Shown here piece by piece: positions 1 to 9,824 of a stretch of 64,000 nucleotides of DNA. Under the pieces are notes generated by a model that searched no databases, was not told where the DNA came from, and was given only the letters and a program-made list of their open reading frames with translations. Position numbers and translations under genes: made by a program. Numbering within the stretch: position 1 is the first letter of the stretch; each line of letters opens with the position of its first letter. Source of the DNA: Thauera aromatica K172 (GTDB lineage Bacteria; Pseudomonadota; Gammaproteobacteria; Burkholderiales; Rhodocyclaceae); NCBI RefSeq assembly GCF_003030465.1, contig NZ_CP028339.1:620001-684000 (forward strand). The letters are read 5' to 3'.

Positions 1-1529
1 CCGGAGGGGGGGCGGTGTTCGCCTTCGCCCCGTTCGGCCTGTTCCCGCTCGCGCTGCCCAGTCTGGCGCTGCTCGCCGCCCTGCTCGGGCGCGCCGGGGG
101 CGCGGCCGACGGCTTTCGCCTCGGCTTCTGCTGGGGGTTCGGTGCCTTTGGCGCCGGCGTGTCCTGGCTGTATGTCGCGCTCGAACGCTACGGCGGCATG
201 CCGGCGCCGCTCGCCGCGCTCGCGATCGCGCTGTTCTGCGCCTATCTCGCGCTTTATCCGGCGCTGGCCGGCGCCGCCTTCGTCCATCTGCGCGGCTTGG
301 GCGGGCGCCGCGCGGTGCCGGAGCGGGCGGGGGCACTGGGGTCGGCGGCGCTGTTCGGTGCCCTGTGGCTGCTCGCCGAATGGCTGCGCGGCGTATTGTT
401 TACCGGCTTCCCGTGGCTGGCGATCGGCTATTCGCAGACGCCGCCCAGTCCGCTCGCCGGTTTCCTGCCGCTGATCGGAGTGTATGGCGTGGGCGGCCTG
501 CTCGCCTTCGCTGGCGCCTTGCTCGCCTTCGCCGACTGGCGCCGCCCGGCCCGTGCCGGTGGCGCGGTGGCGGTGCTGGGCGCCATCCTGCTCGTCGGCA
601 GCGGGCTGCTCGGGCGCGGATGGACGACACCGGCCGGAGCGCCGGTCGAGGTCGCGCTGGTGCAGACCCGCTTCGAGCAAAGCATGAAGTGGGACCCCGA
701 GCGCTTCGCCGAAGTCCTGCGGGTCAATCTGGAACTGGTGCGCGCCGCCTTCGCCGGTGCGCCCCCCCCCACCATCGTCGTGCTCCCTGAAACCACCCTG
801 CCGACGCTCGTCGACCACCTGCCCGAAGGCTATCTCGCGCTCCTCGAACGCTTTGCCGGCGAGGCCGGTGGCCAGCTCGTGCTCGGCGTATTCCATCGCG
901 ACGAGGCGGGGCGGATCTTCAACGCCGCCATGAGCCTGGGCGGGGGCGAGCCCCAGCACTATGCCAAACGGCATCTGGTGCCGTTCGGCGAGTATTCGCC
1001 GCCGCTGTTCGGCTGGTTCTACCGCCTCGCCAGCATTCCGATGTCCGACCAGACCCGGGGCGCGCCCGCGCAGCCGCCGATGCGGCTCGACGGCCAGCAG
1101 GTAGCGCTCAACATCTGCTACGAGGATTTGTTCGGCGCCGAGTTGATCCGCGCGCTGCCGGCCGCGACGCTGATGCTCAACCTCTCCAACCTCGCCTGGT
1201 ACGGCGACTCGCTCGCCCAGCCCCAGCACCTGCAGATCGCGCGCGTGCGCGCGCTGGAGACCGGACGGCCGATGCTGCGTTCGACCAACACCGGGATGAC
1301 CGCAGTCGTCCTTCCCGACGGTAGTGTCGCCGCGGTGCTGCCCGGGTTCGAGCGCGGCGTGCTGCGTGCGACGGTGCAGGGCTACGCGGGACAGACGCCT
1401 TATGCGCGCTGGGGGGATCGGGTGGCGCTGGGCCTTGCCTTGCTGACGGTGCTGGGAATGGCGTTGCGCCTCGTCCGCAACCGCGCCCGGCCGCTGGCGG
1501 AAGGCGGCGGCTTTCCTCCGGTGTGTTGA
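1..1529 (+). CDS. lnt: Apolipoprotein N-acyltransferase (5' end cut by window)
   Basis: Inner-membrane enzyme that adds the third acyl chain to apolipoproteins, the last step of lipoprotein maturation. The frame is open to the left edge with no stop. The first visible start-like codon (GTG, 15) falls in a conserved segment ([12 protein letters not shown]), so about 15-25 N-terminal residues probably lie outside. Several hydrophobic segments fill the first 200 residues, and a nitrilase-fold domain follows. The Glu-Lys-Cys triad is visible, counted from the codon at 15: E259 (VVLPETTLP), K318 ([10 protein letters not shown]) and C368 (NICYEDLFG). The gene is complete at its 3' end, and glyQ follows about 110 bp downstream. 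Confidence 0.95.
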   Translation, partial: GGGAVFAFAPFGLFPLALPSLALLAALLGRAGGAADGFRLGFCWGFGAFGAGVSWLYVALERYGGMPAPLAALAIALFCAYLALYPALAGAAFVHLRGLGGRRAVPERAGALGSAALFGALWLLAEWLRGVLFTGFPWLAIGYSQTPPSPLAGFLPLIGVYGVGGLLAFAGALLAFADWRRPARAGGAVAVLGAILLVGSGLLGRGWTTPAGAPVEVALVQTRFEQSMKWDPERFAEVLRVNLELVRAAFAGAPPPTIVVLPETTLPTLVDHLPEGYLALLERFAGEAGGQLVLGVFHRDEAGRIFNAAMSLGGGEPQHYAKRHLVPFGEYSPPLFGWFYRLASIPMSDQTRGAPAQPPMRLDGQQVALNICYEDLFGAELIRALPAATLMLNLSNLAWYGDSLAQPQHLQIARVRALETGRPMLRSTNTGMTAVVLPDGSVAAVLPGFERGVLRATVQGYAGQTPYARWGDRVALGLALLTVLGMALRLVRNRARPLAEGGGFPPVC

Positions 1530-1641
1530 TGGGGTGAAGGCGGGGCGTGCGTGCGCCGTCTTTCCCTCGCCCCTTGTCCGCCGAACCCCGGTAAAATCAC
1601 CGCCTTTGCGTGCGCTGCGCGGCTGCAAGGCCTCCGAGACC

Positions 1642-2568
1642 ATGACCACCCACTCCCGACCCGTCAATCCGACCTTCCAGCAAGTCATCCTCACCCTCCA
1701 GCAGTTCTGGGGCGAGCGCGGTTGCGTGCTGCTGCAGCCCTACGACCTCGAAGTGGGGGCGGGCACCAGTCACACCGCCACGTTCCTGCGCGCGATCGGC
1801 CCCGAGCCGTGGAACGCGGCCTACGTCCAGCCTTCGCGCCGGCCCAAGGACGGCCGCTACGGTGAAAACCCGAACCGCCTGCAGCACTACTACCAGTTCC
1901 AGGTGGTGCTCAAGCCCTCGCCGCTGGACATCCAGGAACTCTACCTCGATTCGCTGCGCGCGCTCGGCATCGATACCGGCGCCCATGACATCCGCTTTGT
2001 CGAGGACGACTGGGAAAACCCCACCCTGGGCGCTTGGGGGCTGGGCTGGGAAGTGTGGCTGGACGGCATGGAAGTCACCCAGTTCACCTACTTCCAGCAG
2101 GTTGGCGGGCTCGACTGCAGGCCGGTGCTGGGCGAGATCACCTACGGCATCGAACGCCTGGCGATGTATCTGCAGGGCGTGGAAAACGTCTACGACCTGG
2201 TGTGGTCGGTCGGCCCCGACGGGCGCGCGGTCACCTACGGCGATGTCTATCACCAGAATGAGGTCGAGCAGTCGACGTTCAACTTCGAGCATTCCAACGT
2301 CGACTTCCTGTTCTCGCTGTTCACCAGTTACGAATCCGAGGCGAAGCGCATCATGGAGCTCGGCCTCGCCCTGCCGGCTTACGAGATGGTGCTGAAGGCC
2401 GCCCATACCTTCAACCTGCTCGATGCCCGTGGCGCCATCTCGGTGACCGAGCGCGCCGCCTACATCGGCCGCATCCGCAACCTGTCGCGTGCCGTCGCCC
2501 AGGCTTATTTCGAATCCCGCGAAGCCCTCGGCTTCCCGATGCTGAACGCCACCAAGGAGGCCGCGTGA
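1642..2568 (+). CDS. glyQ: Glycyl-tRNA synthetase alpha subunit
   Basis: Catalytic alpha subunit of the tetrameric (alpha2beta2) bacterial glycyl-tRNA synthetase, 308 aa, the usual length. The frame is open back to 1534, but ATG 1642 is chosen because the protein then begins [20 protein letters not shown], the conserved N-terminus of the family. The extra upstream residues are low-complexity and arginine-rich. A -10-like TAAAAT at 1592-1597 lies in that upstream part, which also argues against the longer start. The gene ends in a TGATG overlap with glyS, so the two subunits should be translationally coupled. Confidence 0.96.
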   Translation: MTTHSRPVNPTFQQVILTLQQFWGERGCVLLQPYDLEVGAGTSHTATFLRAIGPEPWNAAYVQPSRRPKDGRYGENPNRLQHYYQFQVVLKPSPLDIQELYLDSLRALGIDTGAHDIRFVEDDWENPTLGAWGLGWEVWLDGMEVTQFTYFQQVGGLDCRPVLGEITYGIERLAMYLQGVENVYDLVWSVGPDGRAVTYGDVYHQNEVEQSTFNFEHSNVDFLFSLFTSYESEAKRIMELGLALPAYEMVLKAAHTFNLLDARGAISVTERAAYIGRIRNLSRAVAQAYFESREALGFPMLNATKEAA

Positions 2569-4673
2569 TGACCGGCGCGACCGCAACGCTCCTCGTCGAG
2601 CTGCTCACCGAAGAACTGCCGCCGAAGGCCTTGCCGCGCCTGGGCGAGACCTTTGCCGCGAAGATCGCCGACGGCCTGAAGGCGAAAGGCCTCGCCGCCG
2701 CCGATGCGGCGTTCCGTGCCTACGCCAGCCCGCGCCGGCTGGCGGTGACGGTGGCCGGCGTCGCCGCCCAAGGGACGGCGAAGGAAGTCACCGAGAAGCT
2801 GATGCCGGTGGCAGTGGCGCTCGATGCCGACGGCCGGCCGACCCCCGCGCTGCGCAAGAAGATGGAGGCCAAGGGCATCGCCGCCGATGCCGTGGCCGGC
2901 TTCGAGCGCCGCATCGACGGCAAGGCCGAGGCCTTGTTCCACACCGCGGTCGTGCCCGGGGCAAAACTCGCCGAAGTGCTGTCGGCCATCGTCCACGATG
3001 CGGTGAAGGCGCTGCCGATCCCGAAGGTGATGCGCTGGGGCGACGGCGACGCCACCTTCGTGCGCCCGGTGCACAAACTCACCTTCCTGCACGGCGCCGA
3101 CGTCGTGCCGGGCCGCGTGCTCGACCTGGATGCGGGGCGCACGACCCGCGGCCACCGTTTCATGAGCCGCGGCGACATCGACATCGCCACCGCCGACGCT
3201 TACGAGCCCACCCTGCTCGCCGAGGGCAAGGTCATTCCCTGCTTCGCCGAACGCCGCGCCGACATCGAGCGCCAGCTGTTGGCCGAGGCGGCGAGGCAGG
3301 GGGCGCGGCTCGGTGCGACCAAGGAAGATTACGCCGACCTGCTCGACGAGGTCGCCGCGCTGGTCGAGCACCCGACGGTCTACGTCGGCCAGTTCGAGGC
3401 CGAATTCCTTGCCGTGCCGCAGGAGTGCCTGATCCTGACGATGCGCGCCAACCAGAAGTACTTCCCCCTGTTCGACGATGCCGGGACCCTGCTCAACCGC
3501 TTCCTGATCGTTTCCAACATGCGCGTGGCCGATCCCTCGAACATCGTCTCCGGCAATGCGCGCGTCGTGCGCCCGCGCCTGTCCGACGCACGCTTCTTCT
3601 TCGAGCAGGACAAGAAGCAGAAGCTCGAGGCGCGCCTGCCGCGCCTGGCGCCGGTGGTCTATCACAACAAGCTCGGCAGTCAGCTCGAGCGCGTCGGCCG
3701 CCTCGAGGTCCTGGCCGGCGCGATCGCCGCCCAGCTCCACGGCGACGTCGCCGCGGCGAAGCGCGCCGCGCGCCTGGCGAAGGCCGACCTCGTCACCGAC
3801 ATGGTCGGCGAGTTCCCCGAGCTGCAGGGCATCATGGGGCGCTACTACGCGCTTGCCGATGGCGAAGGGCAGGTGGTGGCGGACGCCATCCAGGGCCACT
3901 ATCAGCCGCGTTTCGCCGGCGACGCGCTGCCCGCGGGCAACGTCGCCGCCGCGGTGGCGCTGGCCGACAAACTCGATGCCCTGGTCGGCTTCTTCGGCAT
4001 CGGTCTGCTGCCGACCGGCGACAAGGACCCGTTCGCGCTGCGTCGCGCCGCGCTCGGCGTGCTGCGCATCCTGATCGAGACGCCGCTGCCGCTGGAGCTG
4101 CCGAAGCTGATCGAAACCGCCGCCGCCGGCTTCAAGCCCGGGCTGCTCGGTGCCGAAGGCTTCGCCGCCCAGTTGCAGGACTTCATGCTCGAGCGCCTGA
4201 AGAACCTGCTCCGGGAGACGGGCCGCGACGGCGCCGTGGTCGATGCCGTGCTCGCGCTCGAGCCTGCGCGCATCGATCTCGTGCCGGCCAAGCTCGCCGC
4301 GGTCGAGGCCTTCCGCGCGCTGCCCGAAGCCGAGGCCCTGGCCGCGGCCAACAAGCGCATCGTCAATATCCTGAAAAAGGCCGCGGCCGCCCCGGGCGAA
4401 CCGGACATCGCCCTGCTCCAGGAAGAGGCCGAGAAGGCGCTGTTCCACCAGCTGGTCGAGGTCGCGCCGCTGGTCGACTCCCACGTCGCCAACGAGGACT
4501 ACACCGATGCCCTGTGCGTGCTCGCCGGGCTGCGCACGGCGGTGGACCGCTTCTTCGAGGACGTCATGGTGATGGCCGAGGAGCCGCTGACGCGGCACAA
4601 CCGGCTCGCCCTGCTGGCACGGTTGGCCGGGCTGATGAACCAGGTGGCGGACATCTCGCGCCTGTCGGCCTGA
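2568..4673 (+). CDS. glyS: Glycyl-tRNA synthetase beta subunit
   Basis: Beta subunit of heterotetrameric glycyl-tRNA synthetase, 701 aa, needed with GlyQ for tRNA-Gly recognition. It starts with [19 protein letters not shown], the family signature. ATG 2568 overlaps the glyQ stop by one base and has a strong ribosome site AAGGAGG (2554-2560) seven bases upstream, so it is preferred over GTG 2565. The C-terminal third has the anticodon-binding-like helical region. The first gene after it is gmhB, 32 bp downstream, probably in the same transcript. Confidence 0.96.
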   Translation: MTGATATLLVELLTEELPPKALPRLGETFAAKIADGLKAKGLAAADAAFRAYASPRRLAVTVAGVAAQGTAKEVTEKLMPVAVALDADGRPTPALRKKMEAKGIAADAVAGFERRIDGKAEALFHTAVVPGAKLAEVLSAIVHDAVKALPIPKVMRWGDGDATFVRPVHKLTFLHGADVVPGRVLDLDAGRTTRGHRFMSRGDIDIATADAYEPTLLAEGKVIPCFAERRADIERQLLAEAARQGARLGATKEDYADLLDEVAALVEHPTVYVGQFEAEFLAVPQECLILTMRANQKYFPLFDDAGTLLNRFLIVSNMRVADPSNIVSGNARVVRPRLSDARFFFEQDKKQKLEARLPRLAPVVYHNKLGSQLERVGRLEVLAGAIAAQLHGDVAAAKRAARLAKADLVTDMVGEFPELQGIMGRYYALADGEGQVVADAIQGHYQPRFAGDALPAGNVAAAVALADKLDALVGFFGIGLLPTGDKDPFALRRAALGVLRILIETPLPLELPKLIETAAAGFKPGLLGAEGFAAQLQDFMLERLKNLLRETGRDGAVVDAVLALEPARIDLVPAKLAAVEAFRALPEAEALAAANKRIVNILKKAAAAPGEPDIALLQEEAEKALFHQLVEVAPLVDSHVANEDYTDALCVLAGLRTAVDRFFEDVMVMAEEPLTRHNRLALLARLAGLMNQVADISRLSA

Positions 4674-4705
4674 CCGGAATGCGGTCCGCATCACGGAGTT
4701 TGCCG

Positions 4706-5239
4706 ATGAAGCTCATCATTCTCGACCGCGACGGAGTCATCAACTTCGATTCCGAGCAGTTCATCAAGTCGCCCGACGAGTGGAAGCCGATTCCCGGCTC
4801 GCTCGAAGCGATCGCGCGCCTGAACCAGTGGGGCTGGCGCGTGGTCGTGGCGTCGAACCAGTCCGGGGTCGGCCGCGGCCTCTTCGGCATGGACACGCTG
4901 AACGCGATCAACGACAAGATGGTGAAGAGCCTCGCCCAGGTCGGCGGCCGTCTCGATGCGATCTTCTTCTGCCCGCATCCGGCGGATTCCACCTGCGATT
5001 GCCGCAAGCCCAGGCCGGGCCTGTTCATGCAGATCGCCGAGCGCTTCAACGTCGACCTGCACAAGGTGCCCTGTGTCGGCGACAGCCTGCGCGACCTGCA
5101 GGCCGGCGTGGCGGTCGGGTGCTCGCCCTACCTGGTGCTCACCGGCAAGGGGCAGCTGACCCGCGAAAACCCGGACCTGCCTGCCGGCACCCTGATCTAC
5201 CCCGATCTCGACGCCATCGCCACCGAGCTCACCACCTGA
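4706..5239 (+). CDS. gmhB: D-glycero-beta-D-manno-heptose 1,7-bisphosphate 7-phosphatase
   Basis: HAD-family phosphatase of the ADP-heptose pathway for the LPS inner core, cytoplasmic, 177 aa. The catalytic motif LDRDGVIN places the nucleophile at D7 and the acid/base at D9. The GmhB-type zinc site is present: C89, H91, C97 and C99 (CPHPADSTCDC). The motif VGDSLRDL supplies the C-terminal acidic residues. ATG 4706 is preceded by GGAG at 4695-4698. The position between glyS and plsC suggests a housekeeping envelope/translation operon. Confidence 0.92.
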   Translation: MKLIILDRDGVINFDSEQFIKSPDEWKPIPGSLEAIARLNQWGWRVVVASNQSGVGRGLFGMDTLNAINDKMVKSLAQVGGRLDAIFFCPHPADSTCDCRKPRPGLFMQIAERFNVDLHKVPCVGDSLRDLQAGVAVGCSPYLVLTGKGQLTRENPDLPAGTLIYPDLDAIATELTT

Positions 5240-5331
5240 GCGGGCGGCCGTCGCGCCCGCCCGTCCCGCCGGTCGCGCCCGCCCATGCAGCGGGCGCCGC
5301 GTCCTGCTCATCCTCCCCCGGAGTGCTCCCC

Positions 5332-6093
5332 GTGCATCTGCTTCGCTCCTCCCTGTTCGCGGTCCTGCTTGCCGTCATCACCGTGCCTTACGCAGTGCTT
5401 GCGATCCTGATCTTCTGGCTGCCGCCGATGACCCGTCACCGCCTGATCACGTCCTGGGTGCCGCTGATGATGTGGGTGATCCGCCATGTGCTGGGAATCC
5501 GCTACCGGGTGATCGGCGCGCAGAACATTCCTCCCGGTCCAGCGGTGATCCTGTCCAAGCACCAGTCGGCGTGGGAGACGATCGCGCTGCAGCAGATCTT
5601 TCCGCCGCTGTGCTACGTGCTCAAGCGCGAACTGCTGCGCGTCCCCTTTTTCGGCTGGGCGCTGGGGAGGATTCCGGGGATCGCGATCGACCGTGCGGCC
5701 GGCAAGGATGCCTTGTCACAGGTGGTCGAACAGGGTCGAAAACGCCTCCACGAAGGCTTGTGGGTAGCCGTCTTCCCCGAAGGCACACGGGTTGCACCCG
5801 GCGTGGTGCGGCGCTACAAGCCGGGAGGCGCGATCCTCGCCAAGCGTGCCGGAGTGCCGGTGGTGCCGGTGGCCCACAATGCCGGCGAGTTCTGGCGGCG
5901 CAATGCCTTCGTCAAGCGCCCGGGAGAGATCATCGTCAGCATCGGCCCGCTGATCGAGGTCAAGGGTGTGAAGGCGGAGGAAATCAACCGCCGCGCCGAG
6001 GAGTGGATCGAAGGCGAGATGCGGCGCCTGTTCGGCCATCACTATGCGGGGGCGCAGAGCAAGCCGGAAGCGGCGGCTCGGGTGCCGGATTAG
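5332..6093 (+). CDS. plsC: 1-acyl-sn-glycerol-3-phosphate acyltransferase
   Basis: Lysophosphatidate acyltransferase, which acylates the sn-2 position to form phosphatidic acid at the inner membrane. It is 253 aa, with a hydrophobic N-terminal segment (about residues 8-30). The HX4E variant of the acyltransferase motif I is present (H77...E82, KHQSAWET), as is FPEGTR (residues 149-154 region) for glycerol-phosphate binding. The start is GTG 5332 with GGAG at 5320-5323. The frame stays open further upstream, but that part overlaps gmhB in another frame and reads as nonsense. A bidirectional terminator follows. Confidence 0.92.
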   Translation: MHLLRSSLFAVLLAVITVPYAVLAILIFWLPPMTRHRLITSWVPLMMWVIRHVLGIRYRVIGAQNIPPGPAVILSKHQSAWETIALQQIFPPLCYVLKRELLRVPFFGWALGRIPGIAIDRAAGKDALSQVVEQGRKRLHEGLWVAVFPEGTRVAPGVVRRYKPGGAILAKRAGVPVVPVAHNAGEFWRRNAFVKRPGEIIVSIGPLIEVKGVKAEEINRRAEEWIEGEMRRLFGHHYAGAQSKPEAAARVPD

Positions 6094-6120
6094 TCTCCGG
6101 ATTCGGTACCGGGGGAACGC

Positions 6121-6149
6121 AAGAAGGCCCCGCATCGCGGGGCCTTCTT
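6121..6149. terminator. Bidirectional Rho-independent terminator between plsC and the phasin gene
   Basis: A perfect 13-bp inverted repeat (6121-6133 and 6137-6149) with a three-base ATC loop. Its core is GC-rich and its ends are AAGAA/TTCTT. It lies between convergent plsC (+) and phasin (-) and can serve both. Confidence 0.85.
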
Positions 6150-6170
6150 CGATCCGGCTGCTGAAGTGGA

Positions 6171-6737
6171 TCAGGCCACTTTCTTGGCCGCAACCTTGGC
6201 GCCGCTGCTGACGGCCTTGACGGTGGCGTTGGTCGCGGCGGCCACGTTGGCTTCGGCGATCTCGGCGACCTGCTTGGCGGCCTTGCTCATGTTGTCGTAG
6301 GCGCTGTTGGCGGCGGCGATCGCCGACTTCACTGCGGCGACGGCAACGTCGGAGCCGGCGGGAGCGGACTTGGCGGCGTTGTCCAGCGCGCTGGCGACAC
6401 CCTTGTTCAGCTCGGCGACCTGGCTTTCCATCACCTTCGAGACTTCTTCCTGGCTCTGCGAGGTGATCTCATAGACGCTGCGCGCGTAGGCGACGGCTTT
6501 CTCGACGATCGGCTGGGCCAGCGCAGCCTGCAGGCTCACCAGTTCCTGCACGTCCTTGGCGCCGAGCAGGGCCTTGGTGTTGGCCACGCCGTCTTCCAGG
6601 ATCGAGCGGGCCGTGTTCAGGTTCAGGGCGGCGAGGCGCTCGGCGCTGGCGAAGGCGGCATTGGCCAGGGTCAGCAGCGTTTCGATGCCGGCCTTGTTGG
6701 TGCTGGCGAACTGCTCGGGGGTGATGAAAGTGCTCAT
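6171..6737 (-). CDS. phaP: Phasin family protein (PHA granule-associated)
   Basis: Phasins coat PHA granules and control their number and size. The protein is 188 aa. The N-terminus (TPEQFASTNKAGIETLLTLA) matches the phasin_2 family, followed by amphipathic helices and an Ala/Lys-rich tail (AKKVA). It starts at ATG 6737 with a strong AAGGAGAGC site just upstream. The longer open frame to the right runs antisense through the enoyl-CoA hydratase and is not real. It has its own consensus promoter and a palindrome upstream (see those entries). A PHA synthase occurs in this window only on the island (61035-62786). Confidence 0.9.
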   Translation of the reverse strand: MSTFITPEQFASTNKAGIETLLTLANAAFASAERLAALNLNTARSILEDGVANTKALLGAKDVQELVSLQAALAQPIVEKAVAYARSVYEITSQSQEEVSKVMESQVAELNKGVASALDNAAKSAPAGSDVAVAAVKSAIAAANSAYDNMSKAAKQVAEIAEANVAAATNATVKAVSSGAKVAAKKVA

Positions 6738-6804
6738 GGGGCTCTCCTTGGTGAAAGTCGGCTGCAGCTGGGGGATGTCTTTGCTGCGATGCAACATGGT
6801 GCGG

Positions 6805-6832
6805 ATTATACGGTGCCGAAATCCACTGTCAA
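6805..6832 (-). promoter_or_regulatory. Consensus sigma-70 promoter of the phasin gene
   Basis: On the minus strand, a perfect -35 TTGACA (6832-6827) and a perfect -10 TATAAT (6810-6805) are separated by 16 bp. The predicted start of transcription is near 6797, giving a leader of about 60 nt. A promoter this close to consensus is rare in such GC-rich DNA and fits the high expression of phasins. Confidence 0.8.
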
Positions 6833-6839
6833 GAGGAAT

Positions 6840-6854
6840 TTGTGCATTGCACAA
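6840..6854. promoter_or_regulatory. Palindromic operator TTGTGC-ATT-GCACAA upstream of the phasin promoter
   Basis: A perfect inverted repeat of six bases with a 3-bp centre sits just upstream of the -35 box. Phasin genes are commonly controlled by the PHA-sensing repressor PhaR, which binds TGC/GCA-type palindromes. Assigning this site to PhaR is inference. Confidence 0.55.
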
Positions 6855-6856
6855 TG

Positions 6857-6885
6857 GAAACCGATTGATTATGTCAATCGGTTTC
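6857..6885 (-). terminator. 12-bp perfect inverted repeat after the enoyl-CoA hydratase gene
   Basis: Arms 6857-6868 and 6874-6885 (GAAACCGATTGA and its complement) with a 5-base loop, 29 bp past the stop of the minus-strand hydratase gene. The following U-tract is poor, so it may be a weak terminator, an RNA 3' stabiliser, or a second operator for the phasin promoter. Confidence 0.45.
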
Positions 6886-6913
6886 AGATCTCCAGTCGGG
6901 CCCCGGGCGCTGC

Positions 6914-7690
6914 TCAATCGTGGCGGAAGTTCGGCTTGCGCTTCTCGACGAAGGCGGCCATCCCTTCTTTCTGGTCGTTGAGCGCGAAGGCGGCGTGGAA
7001 TACCCGGCGCTCGAACAGCAGGCCTTCGTTGAGACCGCTTTCGAACGCCCGCCCGATCGACTCCTTGATCATCATGACCACCGGCAGGGAGAAGCCGGCG
7101 ATGGTGGTGGCGGCGGCGAGGGCCTCGTCGAGCAGTTTGTCGGCAGGGACCACCCGCGACACCAGGCCGGCGCGCTCGGCCTCGGTCGCGTCCATCAGGC
7201 GTGCGCTCAGGCACAGGTCCATCGCCTTGGCCTTCCCGACCGCACGCGGCAGGCGCTGGGTGCCGCCGGCGCCGGGGAGGATGCCGAGCTTGACTTCGGG
7301 CTGGCCGAACTTCGCGCTGTCGGCGGCGATGATGATGTCGCACATCATCGCCAGCTCGCAGCCGCCGCCCAGGGCGAAGCCGGCCACCGCGGCGATCACC
7401 GGCTTGCGGCAGGTCTTGACCCGCTCCCAGTTGCGCGTGATGTACTCGCTCTTGTAGGCGTCCATGTAGGAGAACTCCGCCATCGCGCCAATGTCGGCGC
7501 CCGCGGCGAAGGCCTTGTCCGAGCCGGTGATGACGATCGCGCCGATGTTGTCGTCGCCCTCGAAGTCGTTGAGCGCAGCGGTGATTTCGTTCACCACCTG
7601 GTCGTTGAGCGCATTCATGGCCTGGGGCCGGTTCAGGGTGATGAGGCCGACCCGGCCCCGCTTCTCGGCGATGATGAGTTCGAACGTCAT
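6914..7690 (-). CDS. Enoyl-CoA hydratase
   Basis: Crotonase-fold enzyme that hydrates 2-enoyl-CoA in fatty-acid or aromatic-compound degradation. It is 258 aa, the standard length. The oxyanion-hole segment FAAGADI (61-67) is present, as are both catalytic glutamates, E112 ([11 protein letters not shown]) and E132 (FGQPEVKLG), 20 residues apart as in rat mitochondrial hydratase. It starts at ATG 7690 behind AGGAGGAAAC. It lies between the phasin gene and lptA and could supply hydroxyacyl-CoA, but the substrate cannot be read from sequence. Stereochemistry and chain-length specificity are unknown. Confidence 0.9.
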   Translation of the reverse strand: MTFELIIAEKRGRVGLITLNRPQAMNALNDQVVNEITAALNDFEGDDNIGAIVITGSDKAFAAGADIGAMAEFSYMDAYKSEYITRNWERVKTCRKPVIAAVAGFALGGGCELAMMCDIIIAADSAKFGQPEVKLGILPGAGGTQRLPRAVGKAKAMDLCLSARLMDATEAERAGLVSRVVPADKLLDEALAAATTIAGFSLPVVMMIKESIGRAFESGLNEGLLFERRVFHAAFALNDQKEGMAAFVEKRKPNFRHD

Positions 7691-7722
7691 GTTTCCTCCT
7701 GGGTGATGGATGTCGCGGCCGC

Positions 7723-8262
7723 TTACTGCGCGCTCGCAGGCTGGCCGTCGCTCTTGGGTTGGATCACGGCGCGCACCCGCCCGCCGGCGGCCGGACTTCC
7801 CGCCTGCGGCGCGTTGGTGGCGAGATAGTTTTCGCTGATCGCGTCGTATTCGATGTAGTGGCCACTGACCTGATCGCCGCCGCTGCGGACCCGGGCGCGG
7901 TTGAACAGGCGGGCTTGCTCGGTGCGGCTGTCGTATTCGATGCGCTCGGCTTCGCCTTCGACGTATTCGGCGCTGCCTTCGCGGCGTTGGCGGAAACTGG
8001 CGAGACGTTCCCCGGCGGCGGTGGCGACGCCGTTCTGGAAGCCGGCGGCGTCCTGGGTGACGACCAGCTTGTCGCCGCGGATGGTGAGCGTGCCCTGGGT
8101 GAGGACGACGTTGCCTTCGAAGACATGGACCTTGTTGCGGTCGTCGACGGTGAGGCGGTCGGCTTCGATGTTGACCGGCTGCTCGCGGTCGCTCCGCTCG
8201 GCGAAGGCGGGAGCGGCGCAGGCGGCGCAGGCGACGAGGGCGGCGGCAAGCAGGCGTTTCAT
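7723..8262 (-). CDS. lptA: LPS transport periplasmic protein LptA
   Basis: Periplasmic bridge protein that carries LPS from LptC to LptD. It is 179 aa with a Sec signal peptide (cleavage predicted after APAFA, residue 21) and an OstA-like beta-jellyroll repeat region ([34 protein letters not shown]). The start overlaps the lptC stop by 4 bp, indicating coupling. Unlike the common betaproteobacterial order, lptB and rpoN do not follow; an enoyl-CoA hydratase gene does. Confidence 0.9.
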   Translation of the reverse strand: MKRLLAAALVACAACAAPAFAERSDREQPVNIEADRLTVDDRNKVHVFEGNVVLTQGTLTIRGDKLVVTQDAAGFQNGVATAAGERLASFRQRREGSAEYVEGEAERIEYDSRTEQARLFNRARVRSGGDQVSGHYIEYDAISENYLATNAPQAGSPAAGGRVRAVIQPKSDGQPASAQ

Positions 8263-8834
8263 GAGGGGGGTCCTTGACGGCGCGGAAAGGTGGAGCGCAC
8301 TTCACCGACCAGTTCGAGCGTGCCGAACAGATTGTCGGCGCGCAGGCCGAGCGCGGTGGCGCGCGCCGTGCCGCGGCTCAGCCGCACCGGGGAATCGGTG
8401 TGTGCGCGGTGGGCGTCGGGCCATACCGTGAGCGTGTCGGAGTCGAGACCGAGCGGGGCCTCGGAGGCGGTGCCGGAACGGCGGATGCGGACGTCACCGG
8501 CGAGGTCGACGCGTTCGCCTCCGGGCGAGACGTCGGCGCGCAGCGCGCTGATCCGGGTCTCGCGTTCGGCACTGTGCAGGTGCAGGCGGGGCTGCTGGAG
8601 GCGGGTGACATCGTCGCGGGGATCGTGCTCCAGGCGTTCGGCGAGCAGTTCGTAGCGCAGGCTGCCGTCTTCGGCGAAACCGACGACGCGGGTTTGTGCG
8701 GCGATGAAATCCGGCCCGCTCTGCGCGCGCGCGCTGGCCGGCTCCTCGGAGCGGGTGGCCCGCTCGAGCCAGATCGAGGCCCCGGCCAGGAGGGTCAGGG
8801 CGAGGACCGGGTAGAGGCGCCAGGTGTCGATCAA
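8259..8834 (-). CDS. lptC: LPS export protein LptC
   Basis: Bitopic inner-membrane protein that passes LPS from LptBFG to LptA. It is 191 aa with one N-terminal transmembrane segment ([17 protein letters not shown]) and a periplasmic LptC/OstA fold. The only plausible start is TTG 8834, directly after the kdsD stop codon and in the same reading frame. An SD-like AAGGTG lies about eight bases upstream, inside kdsD. Stopping and restarting on adjacent codons implies strong coupling, or possible readthrough into a KdsD-LptC fusion. Confidence 0.85.
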   Translation of the reverse strand: MIDTWRLYPVLALTLLAGASIWLERATRSEEPASARAQSGPDFIAAQTRVVGFAEDGSLRYELLAERLEHDPRDDVTRLQQPRLHLHSAERETRISALRADVSPGGERVDLAGDVRIRRSGTASEAPLGLDSDTLTVWPDAHRAHTDSPVRLSRGTARATALGLRADNLFGTLELVGEVRSTFPRRQGPPS

Positions 8835-9824
8835 TCAGATCACCTTGGCGAGCATGAGGTCGTGCGTGGTCAGGGCGCCGACCAGGTGGCCGTCGGCATC
8901 GACCACCAGCAGCTGGCTGATGCGCTGGCGCTCCATGATTTCGGCCGCTTCGGCGGCGAGCGCGGCCGGGCCGATGGTGCGCGGCGCGCGGGTCATCACT
9001 GCGCCGACTTGGGCGCTGCGCACGTCGCAGCCTTTTTCGAGGGCGCGGCGCAGGTCGCCGTCGGTGAAGATGCCCTGCGGTCGCCCGTCGCTGCCGGTGA
9101 CCGCGGTCATGCCCATGCCGCCGGCGGTCATCGCCAGCAGTGCCGCGGTGAGCGGCGCTTCGGCCGCGACCATCGGTACCGAGGCCGCCGGGCGCATGAC
9201 GTCGCCGACATGGGTGAGCAGGCGCCGCCCGAGGGCGCCGCCCGGGTGCGAGCGGGCGAAGTCTTCGGCGGCGAAGCCGCGCGCGTCGAGCAGCGCGACG
9301 GCGAGCGCGTCGCCCAGCGCGAGGGCGGCGGTGGTGCTGGCGGTGGGGGCGAGGTTGAGCGGGCAGGCCTCCTCGGCGACCGCGGCCTCGAGGTGGGCGT
9401 CGGCCTCGCGTGCGAGGGGGGAGTCCGCCTTGCCGGTCATGGCGATCAGGCGCGCGCCCTGGCGCTTGACCAGGGGCACGATAGTGAGTATTTCCTCGCT
9501 GCTGCCCGAGTTCGACAGGGCGATGACCACGTCTTCGGGCGTGATCATGCCGAGGTCGCCGTGGGCGGCTTCGGCCGCATGGACGAAATACGCCGGAGTG
9601 CCGGTGCTCGCCAACGTGGCAGCGAGCTTGCGCGCGATATGGCCGGATTTGCCGATGCCGGTGACGATGACCCGGCCGTTACGCTTCAGGATGATGTCGA
9701 CCGCGCGCTCGAATTCGGCGCCGATGCGCGCGGCCAGTGCGGCGACGGCGTCGGCCTCGATGCGCAGCACGCGGCGGGCGAGCGCGACCGCACGGCTGTC
9801 GGCGGGGGCGGGAGTCGGGTCCAT
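8835..9824 (-). CDS. kdsD: Arabinose-5-phosphate isomerase
   Basis: Converts ribulose-5-phosphate to arabinose-5-phosphate, the first committed step of Kdo synthesis. It is 329 aa, with an N-terminal SIS domain (GIGKSGHIARKLAATLASTGTPA, SNSGSSEEI) and a C-terminal pair of CBS domains (from about residue 200). The neighbour expected next in this operon, the Kdo-8-phosphate phosphatase kdsC, is absent and lptC follows directly. Start ATG 9824. A KpsF-type paralogue is possible, but the Lpt context favours kdsD. Confidence 0.92.
   Translation of the reverse strand: MDPTPAPADSRAVALARRVLRIEADAVAALAARIGAEFERAVDIILKRNGRVIVTGIGKSGHIARKLAATLASTGTPAYFVHAAEAAHGDLGMITPEDVVIALSNSGSSEEILTIVPLVKRQGARLIAMTGKADSPLAREADAHLEAAVAEEACPLNLAPTASTTAALALGDALAVALLDARGFAAEDFARSHPGGALGRRLLTHVGDVMRPAASVPMVAAEAPLTAALLAMTAGGMGMTAVTGSDGRPQGIFTDGDLRRALEKGCDVRSAQVGAVMTRAPRTIGPAALAAEAAEIMERQRISQLLVVDADGHLVGALTTHDLMLAKVI

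Noticed and set aside
2505-4694. A 729-codon minus-strand open frame across glyS
   Set aside because: Antisense shadow of glyS, with no domain recognisable.
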